Source: Psychrobacter sp. 4Dc (GTDB lineage Bacteria > Pseudomonadota > Gammaproteobacteria > Pseudomonadales > Moraxellaceae). Taken from it: a DNA stretch of 64,000 nucleotides. The stretch lies in assembly GCF_002836715.1 (NCBI RefSeq), contig NZ_PJAT01000039.1, forward strand, positions 1 to 64,000, read 5' to 3'. This document shows, piece after piece, positions 18,438 through 27,479 of the stretch. Position numbers and translations under genes: made by a program. Position 1 is the first letter of the stretch; each line of letters opens with the position of its first letter. The notes under the pieces are model-generated. The model ran no database searches. It was given only the letters and a program-made list of their open reading frames with translations, and was not told where the DNA came from.

Positions 18438-19169
18438 CTATTCACCATCTGCTTTAGGTTTTTTAAGTAGTACTAATACAGCACCGTTACCACCATCTTT
18501 TGGTGGCGCAGAGCAAAATGCTAGTACTTCTGGCAATTGACGTAACCAGCCATTGATACAGGTTTTTAGAATCGCTTCGCTACCTTTACCATGGACGATT
18601 TTTACCATAGTTTCGTTTTTCTGCTTGGCTTGGCTCAATAGTTGAGTCATAGCCTCGCGTGCTTCTTCTATCGTACAGCCATGGATATCTACCGCATCAT
18701 ACCAACGCAGCTTGCCTTTTTTGAGCTGATCAAAGATTTTATTTTGCAGTGTTGGCTGCTTATAAGACAAATAAGCTTCAGCAGCGACAGGGTTCAGTAG
18801 TGCTTGCATATCTGACAAGCCTGCGCCTAGATCACTGGCTTCACTACCTTGAGCTGCAGCACGTTTTGATAGTGTCGCTGCATCAGGCTTACCTGCTTTA
18901 GTTGCGCTGGCAGGTGAGCGGACATTTTTGTCTTCTAGCTGATTGACACCGTGCATGGCTTGCATAAACAGAACTTTATCGTCATCGATATGTTCACTAT
19001 TTAGCTGCTTAACCGTCTTTTTTACTTGCTTTTGAGTCGGTAGCGATACCGGTTCAGTTGGCTTTTGATTCTCACCTTCAGGTGAATTGGTATCACGCCC
19101 CTTGCTCAGCTGGCCTTTGAGTTCTTTGAGCTGGTCTTGCATTTCTTTTGAAAACAGAGAGTTTGACAT
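18438..19169 (-). CDS. Smr-domain protein (SmrA/SmrB-like)
   Basis: A 243-residue protein with a C-terminal Smr domain (about 165-240): VDIHGCTIEEARE, then IVHGKGSEAILK. Smr domains act as nucleases; E. coli SmrB cleaves mRNA at collided ribosomes. The N-terminal half (about 1-150) is charged, Gln/Lys-rich and probably flexible. The DxHG and HGKG motifs are intact, so nuclease or nucleic-acid binding activity is plausible. It is the last gene of a same-strand run with trpG, trpD and trpC, 107 bp after trpC, and may be co-transcribed, although the function is unrelated. Confidence 0.87.
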   Translation of the reverse strand: MSNSLFSKEMQDQLKELKGQLSKGRDTNSPEGENQKPTEPVSLPTQKQVKKTVKQLNSEHIDDDKVLFMQAMHGVNQLEDKNVRSPASATKAGKPDAATLSKRAAAQGSEASDLGAGLSDMQALLNPVAAEAYLSYKQPTLQNKIFDQLKKGKLRWYDAVDIHGCTIEEAREAMTQLLSQAKQKNETMVKIVHGKGSEAILKTCINGWLRQLPEVLAFCSAPPKDGGNGAVLVLLKKPKADGE

Positions 19170-19276
19170 AAAAGTTAACGTATCGTTGATTGATGAATGG
19201 TTGATTGAACTATGTATATAGCGCAGACATTGTTCAAGCTATTAGTATATATTTAAGCATAAATTATTGAGTTACT

Positions 19277-20146
19277 TTACCCGTCTGCTGCGACGCCCGC
19301 AAGTAAGGATTGTAACGCTTGTCCAGGATGATCAGTTTTCATAAATTGCTCACCGATTAAAAAGTGCTGAATATCATTACTTAGCATAAGGCGAATATCA
19401 TCACTGCTATGAATACCACTCTCGGTCACGATAAGTGGTTTTTGTTCAGCGCTATCAGTAGCGAGTGCGTCGTTTAAAATATTCTTAAGATCAAGCGTGG
19501 TTTGCAGGTCCACATCGAAGGTATTTAAATCACGGTTATTGATACCGTAGATATTGTGCTCTGAGCGTGGCAACTGTAGCGCACGCTCAAGCTCAGATTG
19601 GGTATGCACTTCTATTAATACGTCCATACCAAGCTCAATACTAAGTGCATGTAGCTCTTGTACTTGCGCATCATCTAGGCAAGCCATAATGAGGAGGATG
19701 CAGTCAGCGCCCATTAGGTAAGATTGATAGATTTGATAGACATCAATCATAAAGTCTTTACGTAATATCGGTAAGCTTGAGGTATTAGCTGCTTGAATAA
19801 GATAGATGTCATCGCCCTGAAAGTAATCACGATCGGTCAATACAGACAGACAACTAGCGCCCGCTTGCTCATACTGCTGCGCAAATAGAGCAGGGGTAAA
19901 GTTATGATTGATAATGCCTTTAGACGGTGAGGCTTTTTTAATCTCAGCAATGATACCGATACCATTTCCTTTAGTGCCAGCAGCACGTAGCGTCGCAGCA
20001 AAACCTCGACGCGGTTTATCATCAGCTGCGACCTGTGCTTTCAAGTCTTCTAGAGACAATGCTTCGCGAGCGGCTTTTACTTCTTCTACTTTGGTGGCGA
20101 CAATGCGCTGTAGCACTGACGGTATGTCTGAATGGGTTGTGGTCAT
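19277..20146 (-). CDS. trpC: Indole-3-glycerol phosphate synthase
   Basis: The 289-residue TIM-barrel enzyme converts CdRP to indole-3-glycerol phosphate in tryptophan synthesis. Family motifs are clear: IIAEIKKASPSKG (about 63-75), SVLTDRDYFQG, LPILRKDFM, IYGINNRDL and ESGI. It is monofunctional, not fused to trpF. It lies downstream of trpG and trpD in the usual gamma-proteobacterial trpGDC order, with a 170-bp gap after trpD that could hold an extra promoter. Confidence 0.96.
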   Translation of the reverse strand: MTTTHSDIPSVLQRIVATKVEEVKAAREALSLEDLKAQVAADDKPRRGFAATLRAAGTKGNGIGIIAEIKKASPSKGIINHNFTPALFAQQYEQAGASCLSVLTDRDYFQGDDIYLIQAANTSSLPILRKDFMIDVYQIYQSYLMGADCILLIMACLDDAQVQELHALSIELGMDVLIEVHTQSELERALQLPRSEHNIYGINNRDLNTFDVDLQTTLDLKNILNDALATDSAEQKPLIVTESGIHSSDDIRLMLSNDIQHFLIGEQFMKTDHPGQALQSLLAGVAADG

Positions 20147-20316
20147 ACTGGTATCCGAATATCGTTAAATGTAAATATAGTAAGAAAACTATTAATAACT
20201 ACTAAGCGGCTACGGCGTTTCCCTTCCTAGATGTACGATTTGTACAATCTGTGGTCGGCTGCCTTGTATCCGTTTTAGATTTTTTTGACTATAGACAGTA
20301 TATAAGTGCTTATAAG

Positions 20317-21438
20317 TTAACCTTGAGCGACTAGCTGTTGGGTATAGTTGGCTAAAGACTCAAGTTTGAGTAAAGCATCACCATTTTGAATGATTTTTTG
20401 TGCTCGGCTAACACCGTTAGGGTAGTTGCTGGCAAGTCCTGCAGTGTATATCGCGGCACCTGCATTTAGCGCAATCATATCACGTGCTTTAAGTACGGCA
20501 CGGTCATGAGTGTCGGCTCCAGATAGCGCAGCACGAATCAGATCTAAACTTTGTGCTGGAGAGTCGACATCTAGGCCGATAAGAGTTTGGGACTCGATAC
20601 CCGCATCTTCTGGCATCATATCATAGACTGATATCTCGCCATCTTTTAGCTCAGCGACTGTGGTCGAAGTCGCAAGACTGATTTCATCAAGACCATCTTT
20701 TGCGCCTACTACCATGACATGACGTGCGCCTAAGTTTTTCATCACCTTAGCAATCGGCTCACATAACTGCGCGGTAAATACACCGATGACTAAGTTTGGC
20801 GTGCCAGCAGGGTTGGTCAATGGGCCCAAAATATTAAAGATGGTACGTGCTTTTAATTCACGGCGTACAGGGTTGGCATAACGCATGGCGCTGTGATGAT
20901 TGGGTGCAAATAAAAACCCGATACCTTGGTTTTCGATACAGTCTTTTGCTTGCTCTGGAGTGAGCGCAAGACTGATACCTGCTTGCTCAAGTAAGTCTGA
21001 GCTACCAGATTTGGTTGAGACGCCGCGATTGCCGTGCTTAGCAACTTGTGCACCAGCTGCCGCAACAACCAATGCCGATGCAGTCGAGACATTGAACAGA
21101 TTAGCACCATCACCGCCAGTACCAACGATATCTACCAAGTAATCACAGTTCTTTGGTTCAATATTGGCGGCTAGTGCACGCATGGCGCTGGCTGAAGCAG
21201 TAATCTCGTCAATGGATTCGCCCTTCATACGTAGTCCCGTCAAGATAGCGCCCATCATAGCGTCGCTACATCTACCTTGCATGATAATCAGCATCACTTG
21301 ATACATCTCATCAAAAGTTAAATCGATGTGTTGAAATATTCTACCCAAAGCTGTGGTTAACAGTTGATGTGTTTGCTCATCAGACAATTTTGCAATACTC
21401 TCTGGCGTATGCGTTTCTTCTATTTTTGTCGTACTCAT
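20317..21438 (-). CDS. trpD: Anthranilate phosphoribosyltransferase
   Basis: A 373-residue enzyme that transfers phosphoribose from PRPP to anthranilate. The PRPP-binding glycine loop (IVGTGGDGANLFNVST, about 106-121), KHGNRG and NILGPLTNPA are present. A 25-residue N-terminal extension beyond E. coli-type domains is visible. It is monofunctional, with trpG encoded separately just upstream (98 bp gap). Confidence 0.96.
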   Translation of the reverse strand: MSTTKIEETHTPESIAKLSDEQTHQLLTTALGRIFQHIDLTFDEMYQVMLIIMQGRCSDAMMGAILTGLRMKGESIDEITASASAMRALAANIEPKNCDYLVDIVGTGGDGANLFNVSTASALVVAAAGAQVAKHGNRGVSTKSGSSDLLEQAGISLALTPEQAKDCIENQGIGFLFAPNHHSAMRYANPVRRELKARTIFNILGPLTNPAGTPNLVIGVFTAQLCEPIAKVMKNLGARHVMVVGAKDGLDEISLATSTTVAELKDGEISVYDMMPEDAGIESQTLIGLDVDSPAQSLDLIRAALSGADTHDRAVLKARDMIALNAGAAIYTAGLASNYPNGVSRAQKIIQNGDALLKLESLANYTQQLVAQG

Positions 21439-21536
21439 TATGGTCTCACTTACTATTATTTTTTATATGAATCTGTGTGAAATTTGGCATAGGCTTATGA
21501 AAGCAGCATTTTTTACCAAGGTGCTTTTAGTCAAAT

Positions 21537-22160
21537 CTAGCCAACTTGTGGTAGCTCATCGGATGTTAGAGTAGACAAGCCATGAGTCTGTAAAAAGTTA
21601 TTGAGCAATTGATAACCTGCTTCGCTCAATATCGACTCAGGATGGAACTGGACGCCTTCTACAGCCAGCTCCTTATGGCGAATACCCATGATTTCCTCAA
21701 TACTACCATCAGCATTCTGTGTCCATGCGGTGAGTTCAAGGCAGTCTGGCAAGCTTGTCTTATCAATGACGAGTGAATGATAGCGCGTAACCTGTGACGG
21801 GTTAGGTAATCTGGCAAACACACCTTGCTCGTTGTGATAGATAGCTGATAAGCGGCCATGCATGACTTCGCCAGCTTTGACCACTTGACCGCCAAAGGCT
21901 TGACCGATAGCTTGATGACCCAAGCAAATACCCAGTATAGGAATAATTCCTTTAAATGTCTCAATGGCTTGCAGCGAAATACCTGCACGGTCAGGATCGC
22001 ACGGACCTGGGCCAATCACAATCACATCAGGTGCAAGGGTTTTAATCTGCTCAATGCTGACCTGATCATTACGCCAGACAGTGATGTCCTGCTTTAGCTC
22101 ACCGAAGTACTGTACGATATTGTACGTAAAGCTATCGTAATTATCGATCATCAAAATCAT
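21537..22160 (-). CDS. trpG: Anthranilate synthase component II, glutamine amidotransferase
   Basis: The 207-residue class I amidotransferase supplies ammonia from glutamine to TrpE. The nucleophile elbow is [15 protein letters not shown] (Cys near 79), and the His-Glu pair is in FHPESIL near the C-terminus. TrpE is not adjacent, as in Acinetobacter and Pseudomonas. In those relatives the same subunit may also serve p-aminobenzoate synthesis, so dual use is possible. First gene of trpGDC; no attenuator or leader peptide was found upstream. Confidence 0.95.
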   Translation of the reverse strand: MILMIDNYDSFTYNIVQYFGELKQDITVWRNDQVSIEQIKTLAPDVIVIGPGPCDPDRAGISLQAIETFKGIIPILGICLGHQAIGQAFGGQVVKAGEVMHGRLSAIYHNEQGVFARLPNPSQVTRYHSLVIDKTSLPDCLELTAWTQNADGSIEEIMGIRHKELAVEGVQFHPESILSEAGYQLLNNFLQTHGLSTLTSDELPQVG

Positions 22161-22197
22161 TAAGGCTTCAACTTATCAGTTTTATTATATTTTTAAC

Positions 22198-22335
22198 ATG
22201 AAATTTGTTCTCACTGTTATCGAGTCACTTGATTGCCGAACACAAGCAGCTCTGACTATAACAGAGGAGGTTATTGCGCGCGGTTATCTTACCACTATTT
22301 TGTTTTCTATCAAATGTAGGGTACGGGCTATCTAA
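22198..22335 (+). pseudogene. Possible remnant of tusD/dsrE-type sulfurtransferase subunit
   Basis: A 45-codon frame begins MKFVLTVIES and continues TQAALTITEEVIARGY..ILF. This resembles the N-terminus of TusD/DsrE proteins (start, TQxAL, helix ending in A-x-G-H, then a beta strand). The stop comes after about one third of a normal protein, and the expected downstream part and tusC/tusB are absent. No ribosome binding site is visible. I read it as a decayed gene fragment left between trpG and glnA; the resemblance is short, so chance is not excluded. Confidence 0.4.
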
Positions 22336-22469
22336 GTAAGCACCAAGTAAAAACATATTTTTTATTTTTTTTTTGACGCATAAAATAATGTAGTCAGAGA
22401 CAATGTTATAAATTCAGCTATTAACATTGCACTATAAAATAGCATTTCAATAATAAATATATTTGTATT

Positions 22470-22486
22470 TGCACCAATTAAGTGCC
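22470..22486 (+). promoter_or_regulatory. NtrC-like enhancer site 1 upstream of glnA
   Basis: TGCACCAATTAAGTGCC matches the 17-bp NtrC dyad (TGCACCA-N3-TGGTGCA) in both GCAC and GTGC cores. It lies about 170 bp upstream of the sigma-54 promoter. Confidence 0.6.
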
Positions 22487-22502
22487 TTTGGTTCTCAACT
22501 GG

Positions 22503-22519
22503 TGCTCTAATTAAGTGCT
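22503..22519 (+). promoter_or_regulatory. NtrC-like enhancer site 2 upstream of glnA
   Basis: TGCTCTAATTAAGTGCT is a weaker 17-bp dyad. Its centre is 33 bp, three helical turns, from site 1, as expected for cooperating NtrC dimers. Confidence 0.5.
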
Positions 22520-22641
22520 ATTCTAAAAATTAATTTGATGGGAATTAATGAATATATAACGATATTAATCGTATAAATCACTGTAAATATTGATAATTAA
22601 ATCTATCTATAACTATATCTGTTATCAGAGTGGCAATACAT

Positions 22642-22658
22642 TGGCATAGCCTTTGCAT
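22642..22658 (+). promoter_or_regulatory. Sigma-54 promoter of glnA
   Basis: TGGCATAGCCTTTGCAT has the GG and GC doublets separated by exactly ten bases, close to the TGGCAC-N5-TTGCA consensus. It implies a start near 22668 and a 320-base leader. Confidence 0.8.
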
Positions 22659-22840
22659 TATTGCTGTTATGATTATTTTTAAAGCCAAGAAATTGGTCTA
22701 AAAATAATTATTAACAAGAGCCCGAAGAGTTCAGCATTATGAGTTGTATATTGCTAGAATGTCGTTAGGATTGAATTGGCGTATGTTAGACCATGTGCAC
22801 AAATATTGGTCTGATTGAGTAAACGCTTTAGATGAGCATC

Positions 22841-22870
22841 TTGACTAATACGCAAAATAGTGCTGATAAT
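22841..22870 (+). promoter_or_regulatory. Candidate sigma-70 promoter of glnA
   Basis: TTGACT (22841-22846) and GATAAT (22865-22870) are 18 bases apart, about 120 bp before the start codon. It would give basal expression when NtrC is inactive. Confidence 0.6.
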
Positions 22871-22988
22871 AAGCATAATATCGAATGCGCTGTTTTAGTA
22901 TTGAGAGCACATCTGACATTCTTGGACAAGAACATCATATTAATAATTTTAAATCGCAATTACGTGATCAACACAACGGAGACTATTC

Positions 22989-24398
22989 ATGTCGAATAAA
23001 CTATTAGATCTTATCCAATCCTCTAATGCTAAATGGGTTGATTTTCGCTTTACTGATACACGCGGCAAAGAGCAGCACATCAGCTTCCCAGCGCATACCG
23101 TTGATGAAGATGTCATGGAAGACGGCAAAATGTTTGATGGCTCATCAATCGCTGGTTGGAAAGGTATCGAAGCGTCAGATATGATCTTGCGTCCTGATCC
23201 AGAAACTGCTTTTGTTGACCCGTTCTTTGACGCGGTGACTGTGGTAGTGACTTGCGATATCATCGAGCCATCAACGCTACAAGGTTATGACCGTGACCCA
23301 CGTTCTATCGCACGTCGCGCTGAAGAGTATTTAAAGTCTACTGGTATCGGTGATACTGCTTATTTCGGTCCAGAGCCTGAATTCTTTGTATTTGACGATG
23401 TTAAATGGTCAGTCGATATGTCTGGCGTTAGTCATAAGATCACGGCTGAAGAAGCAGCATGGTCGACTAACGAGACTTACGAGTGGGGCAACATGGCGCA
23501 TCGCCCACGTGTGAAAGGCGGCTATTTCCCAGTACCACCGATCGATAGCTCACATGACATGCGTGCTGTTATGTGTGAACGCATAGAAGAAATCGTTGGT
23601 GAAGGTTCGGTTGAAGTTCATCACCATGAAGTGGCTTCTTGCCAGTCTGAAATCGGTGTTGCATTCAACACGATGGTACGTAAAGCGGATGAAGTTCAGC
23701 AATTGAAATATGTTGTTCATAACGTTGCGCATCAGTTTGGTAAAACAGCGACCTTTATGCCTAAGCCAATCGTTGGTGATAACGGTTCAGGTATGCACGT
23801 ACATATGTCAATCTCAAAAGACGGCGTAAACACATTCTCTGGTGATGAGTATGCTGGTCTGTCTGAAATAGCATTGTATTTCATTGGCGGTATTATCAAG
23901 CATGCTCGTGCGTTGAATGCGATTACCAACCCATCAACGAACAGCTATAAGCGCCTAGTTCCTCATTATGAAGCGCCTATTAAACTTGCTTATTCAGCAT
24001 CTAACCGTTCAGCATCTATTCGTATTCCACACGTAAGCAGCCCGAAAGCGGTACGTGTAGAAGCACGTTTCCCTGATCCAACGGCTAACCCATACTTAGC
24101 GTTTGCTGCACTATTGATGGCTGGCCTTGACGGTATCCAAAACAAAATGCATCCAGGTGAAGCTGCTGATAAAAACTTGTATGACTTGCCACCAGAAGAA
24201 GAAGCGCAAATCCCAACGGTTGCAGAGAGCTTAGATGTTGCATTACAAGCATTGCGTGACGATCATGACTTCTTATTAAAAGGTGATGTATTCACTGAAG
24301 ACATGCTAGAAGCGTTTATCGCTTTGAAAGAAGAAGAAGTACAACGTCTGAACGTAACTGTACATCCTGTTGAATTTGACATGTACTACAGCTGCTAA
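22989..24398 (+). CDS. glnA: Glutamine synthetase, type I
   Basis: The 469-residue dodecameric enzyme joins ammonia to glutamate using ATP. Expected blocks are present: [29 protein letters not shown] and NRSASIRIP. The adenylylation site is Tyr398 in NLYDLPPEE, so GlnE control is expected. AACGGAG precedes the ATG. Regulation looks classical: a sigma-54 promoter with two NtrC-like sites plus a sigma-70 promoter. It is monocistronic, with a strong terminator 35 bp downstream, and ntrBC is not adjacent. Confidence 0.98.
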   Translation: MSNKLLDLIQSSNAKWVDFRFTDTRGKEQHISFPAHTVDEDVMEDGKMFDGSSIAGWKGIEASDMILRPDPETAFVDPFFDAVTVVVTCDIIEPSTLQGYDRDPRSIARRAEEYLKSTGIGDTAYFGPEPEFFVFDDVKWSVDMSGVSHKITAEEAAWSTNETYEWGNMAHRPRVKGGYFPVPPIDSSHDMRAVMCERIEEIVGEGSVEVHHHEVASCQSEIGVAFNTMVRKADEVQQLKYVVHNVAHQFGKTATFMPKPIVGDNGSGMHVHMSISKDGVNTFSGDEYAGLSEIALYFIGGIIKHARALNAITNPSTNSYKRLVPHYEAPIKLAYSASNRSASIRIPHVSSPKAVRVEARFPDPTANPYLAFAALLMAGLDGIQNKMHPGEAADKNLYDLPPEEEAQIPTVAESLDVALQALRDDHDFLLKGDVFTEDMLEAFIALKEEEVQRLNVTVHPVEFDMYYSC

Positions 24399-24430
24399 TT
24401 AGTCGCTAAAACACTCATTTATTTTGAGTC

Positions 24431-24468
24431 AAAAAAACCAGCTAAGTTATTCTTAGCTGGTTTTTTTA
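24431..24468 (+). terminator. glnA terminator
   Basis: AAAACCAGCTAAG and CTTAGCTGGTTTTTTT form a stem with a short loop and a long T run. Confidence 0.92.
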
Positions 24469-24600
24469 TGCGTATTAATAAAGTGTATCATTCCAATTGC
24501 TGAATTTTCTTTGAAATCGCTACTGATTTCATGTCAAAACTCACGCATAATAGTTTTATAAAATTATATTAATAGTAGACACTATCTAGGTTGATGGATT

Positions 24601-25344
24601 ATGACTTTATTAGCAAAACCGAGTTTCTTGAAGAGTAGGATTAGAGTTGGGTTATGGACTACGGTTGCTCTCGCTAGTCTTTGTACATCTCTCACGAATG
24701 CTGCACCTATTTACAAAGTGGTCGATGAGCAAACCGGTCAAGTCACCTTTACCGACCGTCCACAGGATTATGAGCAGCAAGTTGGCAAACAAGTCAGTCA
24801 AATGGCTATTACGACGGGTAATGAGACGAGCAGATCAACTAGTCTGAATACGACAACCAATCCTAATACAAGTCGCCAATCATCAAATGCGTCGCAGACA
24901 GTGACTGCTACTGAGTCGCCTGCGATAAATACTAAGGTTACCACGCCAGTAAACTATCAGTTAGCCATTACTGAACCTAGCGAAGAGAGAGCCTATCGTC
25001 GTCCCGTACAGAATATCGATGTCAATGTGCAGATTAAGCCTGCGTTACAGGTAGGGGATAGTGCCCGTATTTATTTTGATGACAAAGAGGTTGCACAAGG
25101 TTTGAGCGCGTCTATTGCTACTGTTGATGTTTTGCCAGGTACTCATACAATTAAGGCCATTATACAAAGCGAAACTGGCCAAACACTTGAGCAAATCACA
25201 CGTACTGTATATGTGATTCAAAATACAACCACATTGCAAGACAACAAAAGAAAGGCAGCGCAGTTGTTGGCTTATCAAAAGCTAGCTTGGTATCAAAAAT
25301 TGATGCTAAAACTGCGTCAACAGGAAGTTGCTCAGTCACAATAA
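24601..25344 (+). CDS. DUF4124-domain envelope protein
   Basis: A 247-residue exported protein. The first 35 residues form a signal peptide (hydrophobic core, cleavage near TNA-AP), followed by a DUF4124 motif: APIYKVVDEQTGQVTFTDRP. The middle (about 75-115) is a Ser/Thr/Asn-rich linker. The C-terminal part (about 125-215) looks like a small beta-sandwich (INVNVQIKPAL, VLPGTHTIKA), similar to Ig-like or PEGA-type folds, and ends in a Gln/Lys-rich helix. Function is unknown; a periplasmic role is inferred. It shares a bidirectional terminator with the convergent SIMPL gene. Confidence 0.8.
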   Translation: MTLLAKPSFLKSRIRVGLWTTVALASLCTSLTNAAPIYKVVDEQTGQVTFTDRPQDYEQQVGKQVSQMAITTGNETSRSTSLNTTTNPNTSRQSSNASQTVTATESPAINTKVTTPVNYQLAITEPSEERAYRRPVQNIDVNVQIKPALQVGDSARIYFDDKEVAQGLSASIATVDVLPGTHTIKAIIQSETGQTLEQITRTVYVIQNTTTLQDNKRKAAQLLAYQKLAWYQKLMLKLRQQEVAQSQ

Positions 25345-25372
25345 TGGTCTCAATAATGGTCTCAATAATGAT
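25340..25372 (+). repeat. 12-bp tandem repeat, about 2.5 copies
   Basis: The unit AATAATGGTCTC occurs twice, followed by AATAATG, directly at and after the stop codon of the DUF4124 gene. It looks like a local slippage product. Confidence 0.7.
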
Positions 25373-25404
25373 TGAATATAATGAATAGATATCGCTAGCA
25401 AAAT

Positions 25405-25441
25405 AAAAAGGCAAGCACCGTTAACGATGCTTGCCTTTTTT
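25405..25441. terminator. Bidirectional terminator between DUF4124 and SIMPL genes
   Basis: AAAAAGGCAAGCA and TGCTTGCCTTTTT form a strong stem with A and T runs on either side, serving both convergent genes. Confidence 0.9.
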
Positions 25442-25479
25442 AATGTAAATCACTTATTTTATTTTAACTATAAGCTGTC

Positions 25480-26196
25480 TTATTTAGTTAACTCGATGGT
25501 ACCGTTAGCAGTCAAAGAAATAGTGCTATTACCAGACTCAAAGCTTTGGCTTGGTACTGACTCGTCTGCCATTCCTGATTTCATGCTCATAGCGCTATAC
25601 ATTGGACGTGGATAGTTGCTACCTGTGTTTAGGTTAACATTGACGACGCGGTAGCCACGAGCATCCCAAGCGCGGGTAAGGCTCTTAGCTTGCTGCTGAA
25701 AAGCGCGAGAAGCTTCGGTCATTAATTTTTGTTCTAGCGCATCTTTTTTGGTATCTGATACGCCAAAATTAAGATTGTCCATCACTAAGGTTTCTTGTAA
25801 GTCAGCAATTAGTTGGCTAGTCGCTGAAAAGTCTGTACTTTTTAAATCTATGTTTGCTTGACCTGTCCAGCCGATGATTTTATCGTTTTTGTCATAGCGT
25901 GGATAGGTGCGCTGTTGCCCTGTGCTCACGGTCACGCTAGGGTAGCGCTTGGCAATTTTCATGGCATTGTTGATTGAGGTGTTAAGCATTGTAGCTAAAG
26001 TCTTAGAGTCAGTTGCTTGTGCTTTCTTGTACAAGCTGGCTCGTACTTCATCGTTCTGAATCTCTTCTTTTATTTCTGTCTGAAATGTCAGTTGATCATA
26101 GCCTGTTGGCTCTGCATGGGCGCTACCCATCATCGCTGTCATGAGACAAACCGTACCAGAAGCTAGTGCTGCTTTATTCAATAAAGTATTTTTCAT
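25480..26196 (-). CDS. SIMPL (DUF541) domain periplasmic protein
   Basis: A 238-residue protein with a signal peptide (cleavage at AHA-EP, near 28). The SIMPL pattern is seen in the repeated N-terminal VRASLYKKAQ helix, the central alternating strand region (IGWTGQANIDLKSTDF) and the C-terminal ISLTANGTIEL strand. Members of this family form oligomers in the periplasm or outer membrane, but their task is poorly known. TAGGAGATAATA precedes the ATG. Confidence 0.85.
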   Translation of the reverse strand: MKNTLLNKAALASGTVCLMTAMMGSAHAEPTGYDQLTFQTEIKEEIQNDEVRASLYKKAQATDSKTLATMLNTSINNAMKIAKRYPSVTVSTGQQRTYPRYDKNDKIIGWTGQANIDLKSTDFSATSQLIADLQETLVMDNLNFGVSDTKKDALEQKLMTEASRAFQQQAKSLTRAWDARGYRVVNVNLNTGSNYPRPMYSAMSMKSGMADESVPSQSFESGNSTISLTANGTIELTK

Positions 26197-26460
26197 TATT
26201 ATCTCCTAAGTTGATTCTAATAATATATAAATGACAATTATCAACGCTCATTCATACATGAAAAGTTGTCCCTATTGTTCTCTAGAAATCGACATGGGTG
26301 CAACTTCATTCACTAAAATAGCAAAATTCATATAAGTTGCTGTGAGAATTTTGTGACCTAAGTTACTGATATAATTTGTGCTCATACATTGCGGACCTGA
26401 GCTAATAAACTAAATGACAGTGCTATTTAGGGCCTAAAGCAAACAGTTTTAAGATAGGGG

Positions 26461-26488
26461 TTGTAAAATTAAAAATTTCTTGTATAAT
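26461..26488 (+). promoter_or_regulatory. Promoter of the 4.5S RNA gene
   Basis: TTGTAA (26461-26466) and a perfect TATAAT (26483-26488) are 16 bases apart. Transcription would start near 26495, at the 5' end of the SRP RNA. Confidence 0.75.
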
Positions 26489-26493
26489 TTGCG

Positions 26494-26612
26494 ACTGGTG
26501 GCTCCATTGGTAGCCTCGCAACATTGTTCTATGAATCCCGCCAGGACCGGAAGGTAGCAACGGTAATAGTTATAGTGTGTGCCGAGGATGTGCTGATGGA
26601 GTCGCTTTTTTT
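26494..26612 (+). ncRNA. ffs: 4.5S RNA of the signal recognition particle
   Basis: The RNA folds into one long hairpin: GGCTCCATTGG near the 5' end pairs with the GATGGAGTC end. The apical SRP signature CCAGGACCGGAAGGTAGCAACGG-like core (about 26548-26570) contains the Ffh-binding GGAAGG/AGCA internal loops. The flanking strand GTGTGCCGAGGATGTG matches the E. coli 4.5S layout. The 3' end runs into eight T residues, its own terminator. With Ffh it targets nascent membrane proteins to the SecYEG translocon. Confidence 0.95.
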
Positions 26613-26667
26613 TGCCTAAAATTTGATAATTATATTTATAAAGTACAAAAAACCTATTTGTAATGTA

Positions 26668-26698
26668 TTAAGCCCTTCATTGTAAAGGGCTTTTTTTG
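26668..26698 (+). terminator. Second terminator downstream of 4.5S RNA
   Basis: AAGCCCTTCATTGTAAAGGGCTTTTTTT is a clear stem-loop with a T run. No gene between it and the 4.5S RNA was found, so it is probably a backup terminator. Confidence 0.85.
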
Positions 26699-26869
26699 GG
26701 TCAAATTTTTGTCTGATGGTTAGCTAATTGCTTATGTAGTTTTCAATTTAATTTCCTGTTCGATTTCCTTTATAGTTCCGATCTAGTTCTAAGGTTTTAT
26801 TGATTAATATGAGTTAAAATACAATGTATTAACTTTTTATTAACATTCTAGACACCTTGGAGTTTGATT

Positions 26870-27466
26870 ATGAAGATGTTTGTTTGGCTATTCATTGCAT
26901 TTTTGGTGTTGGTAGTTGTGTTTGGGGTATCTATTTTTAATAGATTGGTACGCGCACGTAACCAAGCAAAGAACGGCTTTGCTCAAATAGATGTGCAACT
27001 AAAGCGTCGTCATGATCTGATTCCAAACTTGGTCGAAACTGCCAAGCGTTATTTGAGTCATGAAGAAGAAACACTCACTCGCGTCATTAGCGCGCGTAAT
27101 CATGCTCAAGATCTACAAGACTCTAATAAGCATCAGCCAGACTCGCTAGAGCATATGGCACTGTTTGCAAAAGCAGAAGGTATGCTGTCTAAAGCGTTGG
27201 GTCAATTTTCCGCTGTCGTCGAAGCCTACCCAGAGCTCAAAGCCGATAGTATGATCAAGGAACTCATGGACGAACTAACCAATACGGAAAATCGCATCGG
27301 ATTTGCCCGTCAGCATTATAATGACAGCGTAATGTTTTATAATAATGATCGCGAAGTCTTTCCTAATAACCTCGTTAGTACGACGTTTGGCTTTCGTCCA
27401 CTCAGTCAGTTGGTATTCGAAGACAGAGAAGCGATTGCTCAGGCACCGATTGTCAATATGGGCTAA
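26870..27466 (+). CDS. LemA-family protein
   Basis: A 198-residue protein with one N-terminal membrane segment (about 4-24) and a cytoplasmic or periplasmic helical bundle. The LemA signature is visible: NGFAQIDVQLKRRHDLIPNL, then ARNHAQ and NRIGFARQHYND. I use the ATG at 26870, which has TTGGAG seven bases upstream; a TTG six bases earlier is too close to that site. It is followed 13 bp later by an M48 peptidase, a common pairing, so the two likely act together at the envelope. The exact role of LemA proteins is unknown. Confidence 0.92.
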   Translation: MKMFVWLFIAFLVLVVVFGVSIFNRLVRARNQAKNGFAQIDVQLKRRHDLIPNLVETAKRYLSHEEETLTRVISARNHAQDLQDSNKHQPDSLEHMALFAKAEGMLSKALGQFSAVVEAYPELKADSMIKELMDELTNTENRIGFARQHYNDSVMFYNNDREVFPNNLVSTTFGFRPLSQLVFEDREAIAQAPIVNMG

Positions 27467-27479
27467 GGTTTAGACAATT

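Noticed and set aside
22161-22200. trp attenuator/leader peptide upstream of trpG
   Set aside because: No Trp-rich short frame or terminator/antiterminator pair was seen in the available upstream DNA.
26220-26330. 34-codon frame with a CPYC motif upstream of the 4.5S RNA
   Set aside because: No start signal and no recognisable fold; the motif is likely coincidental.
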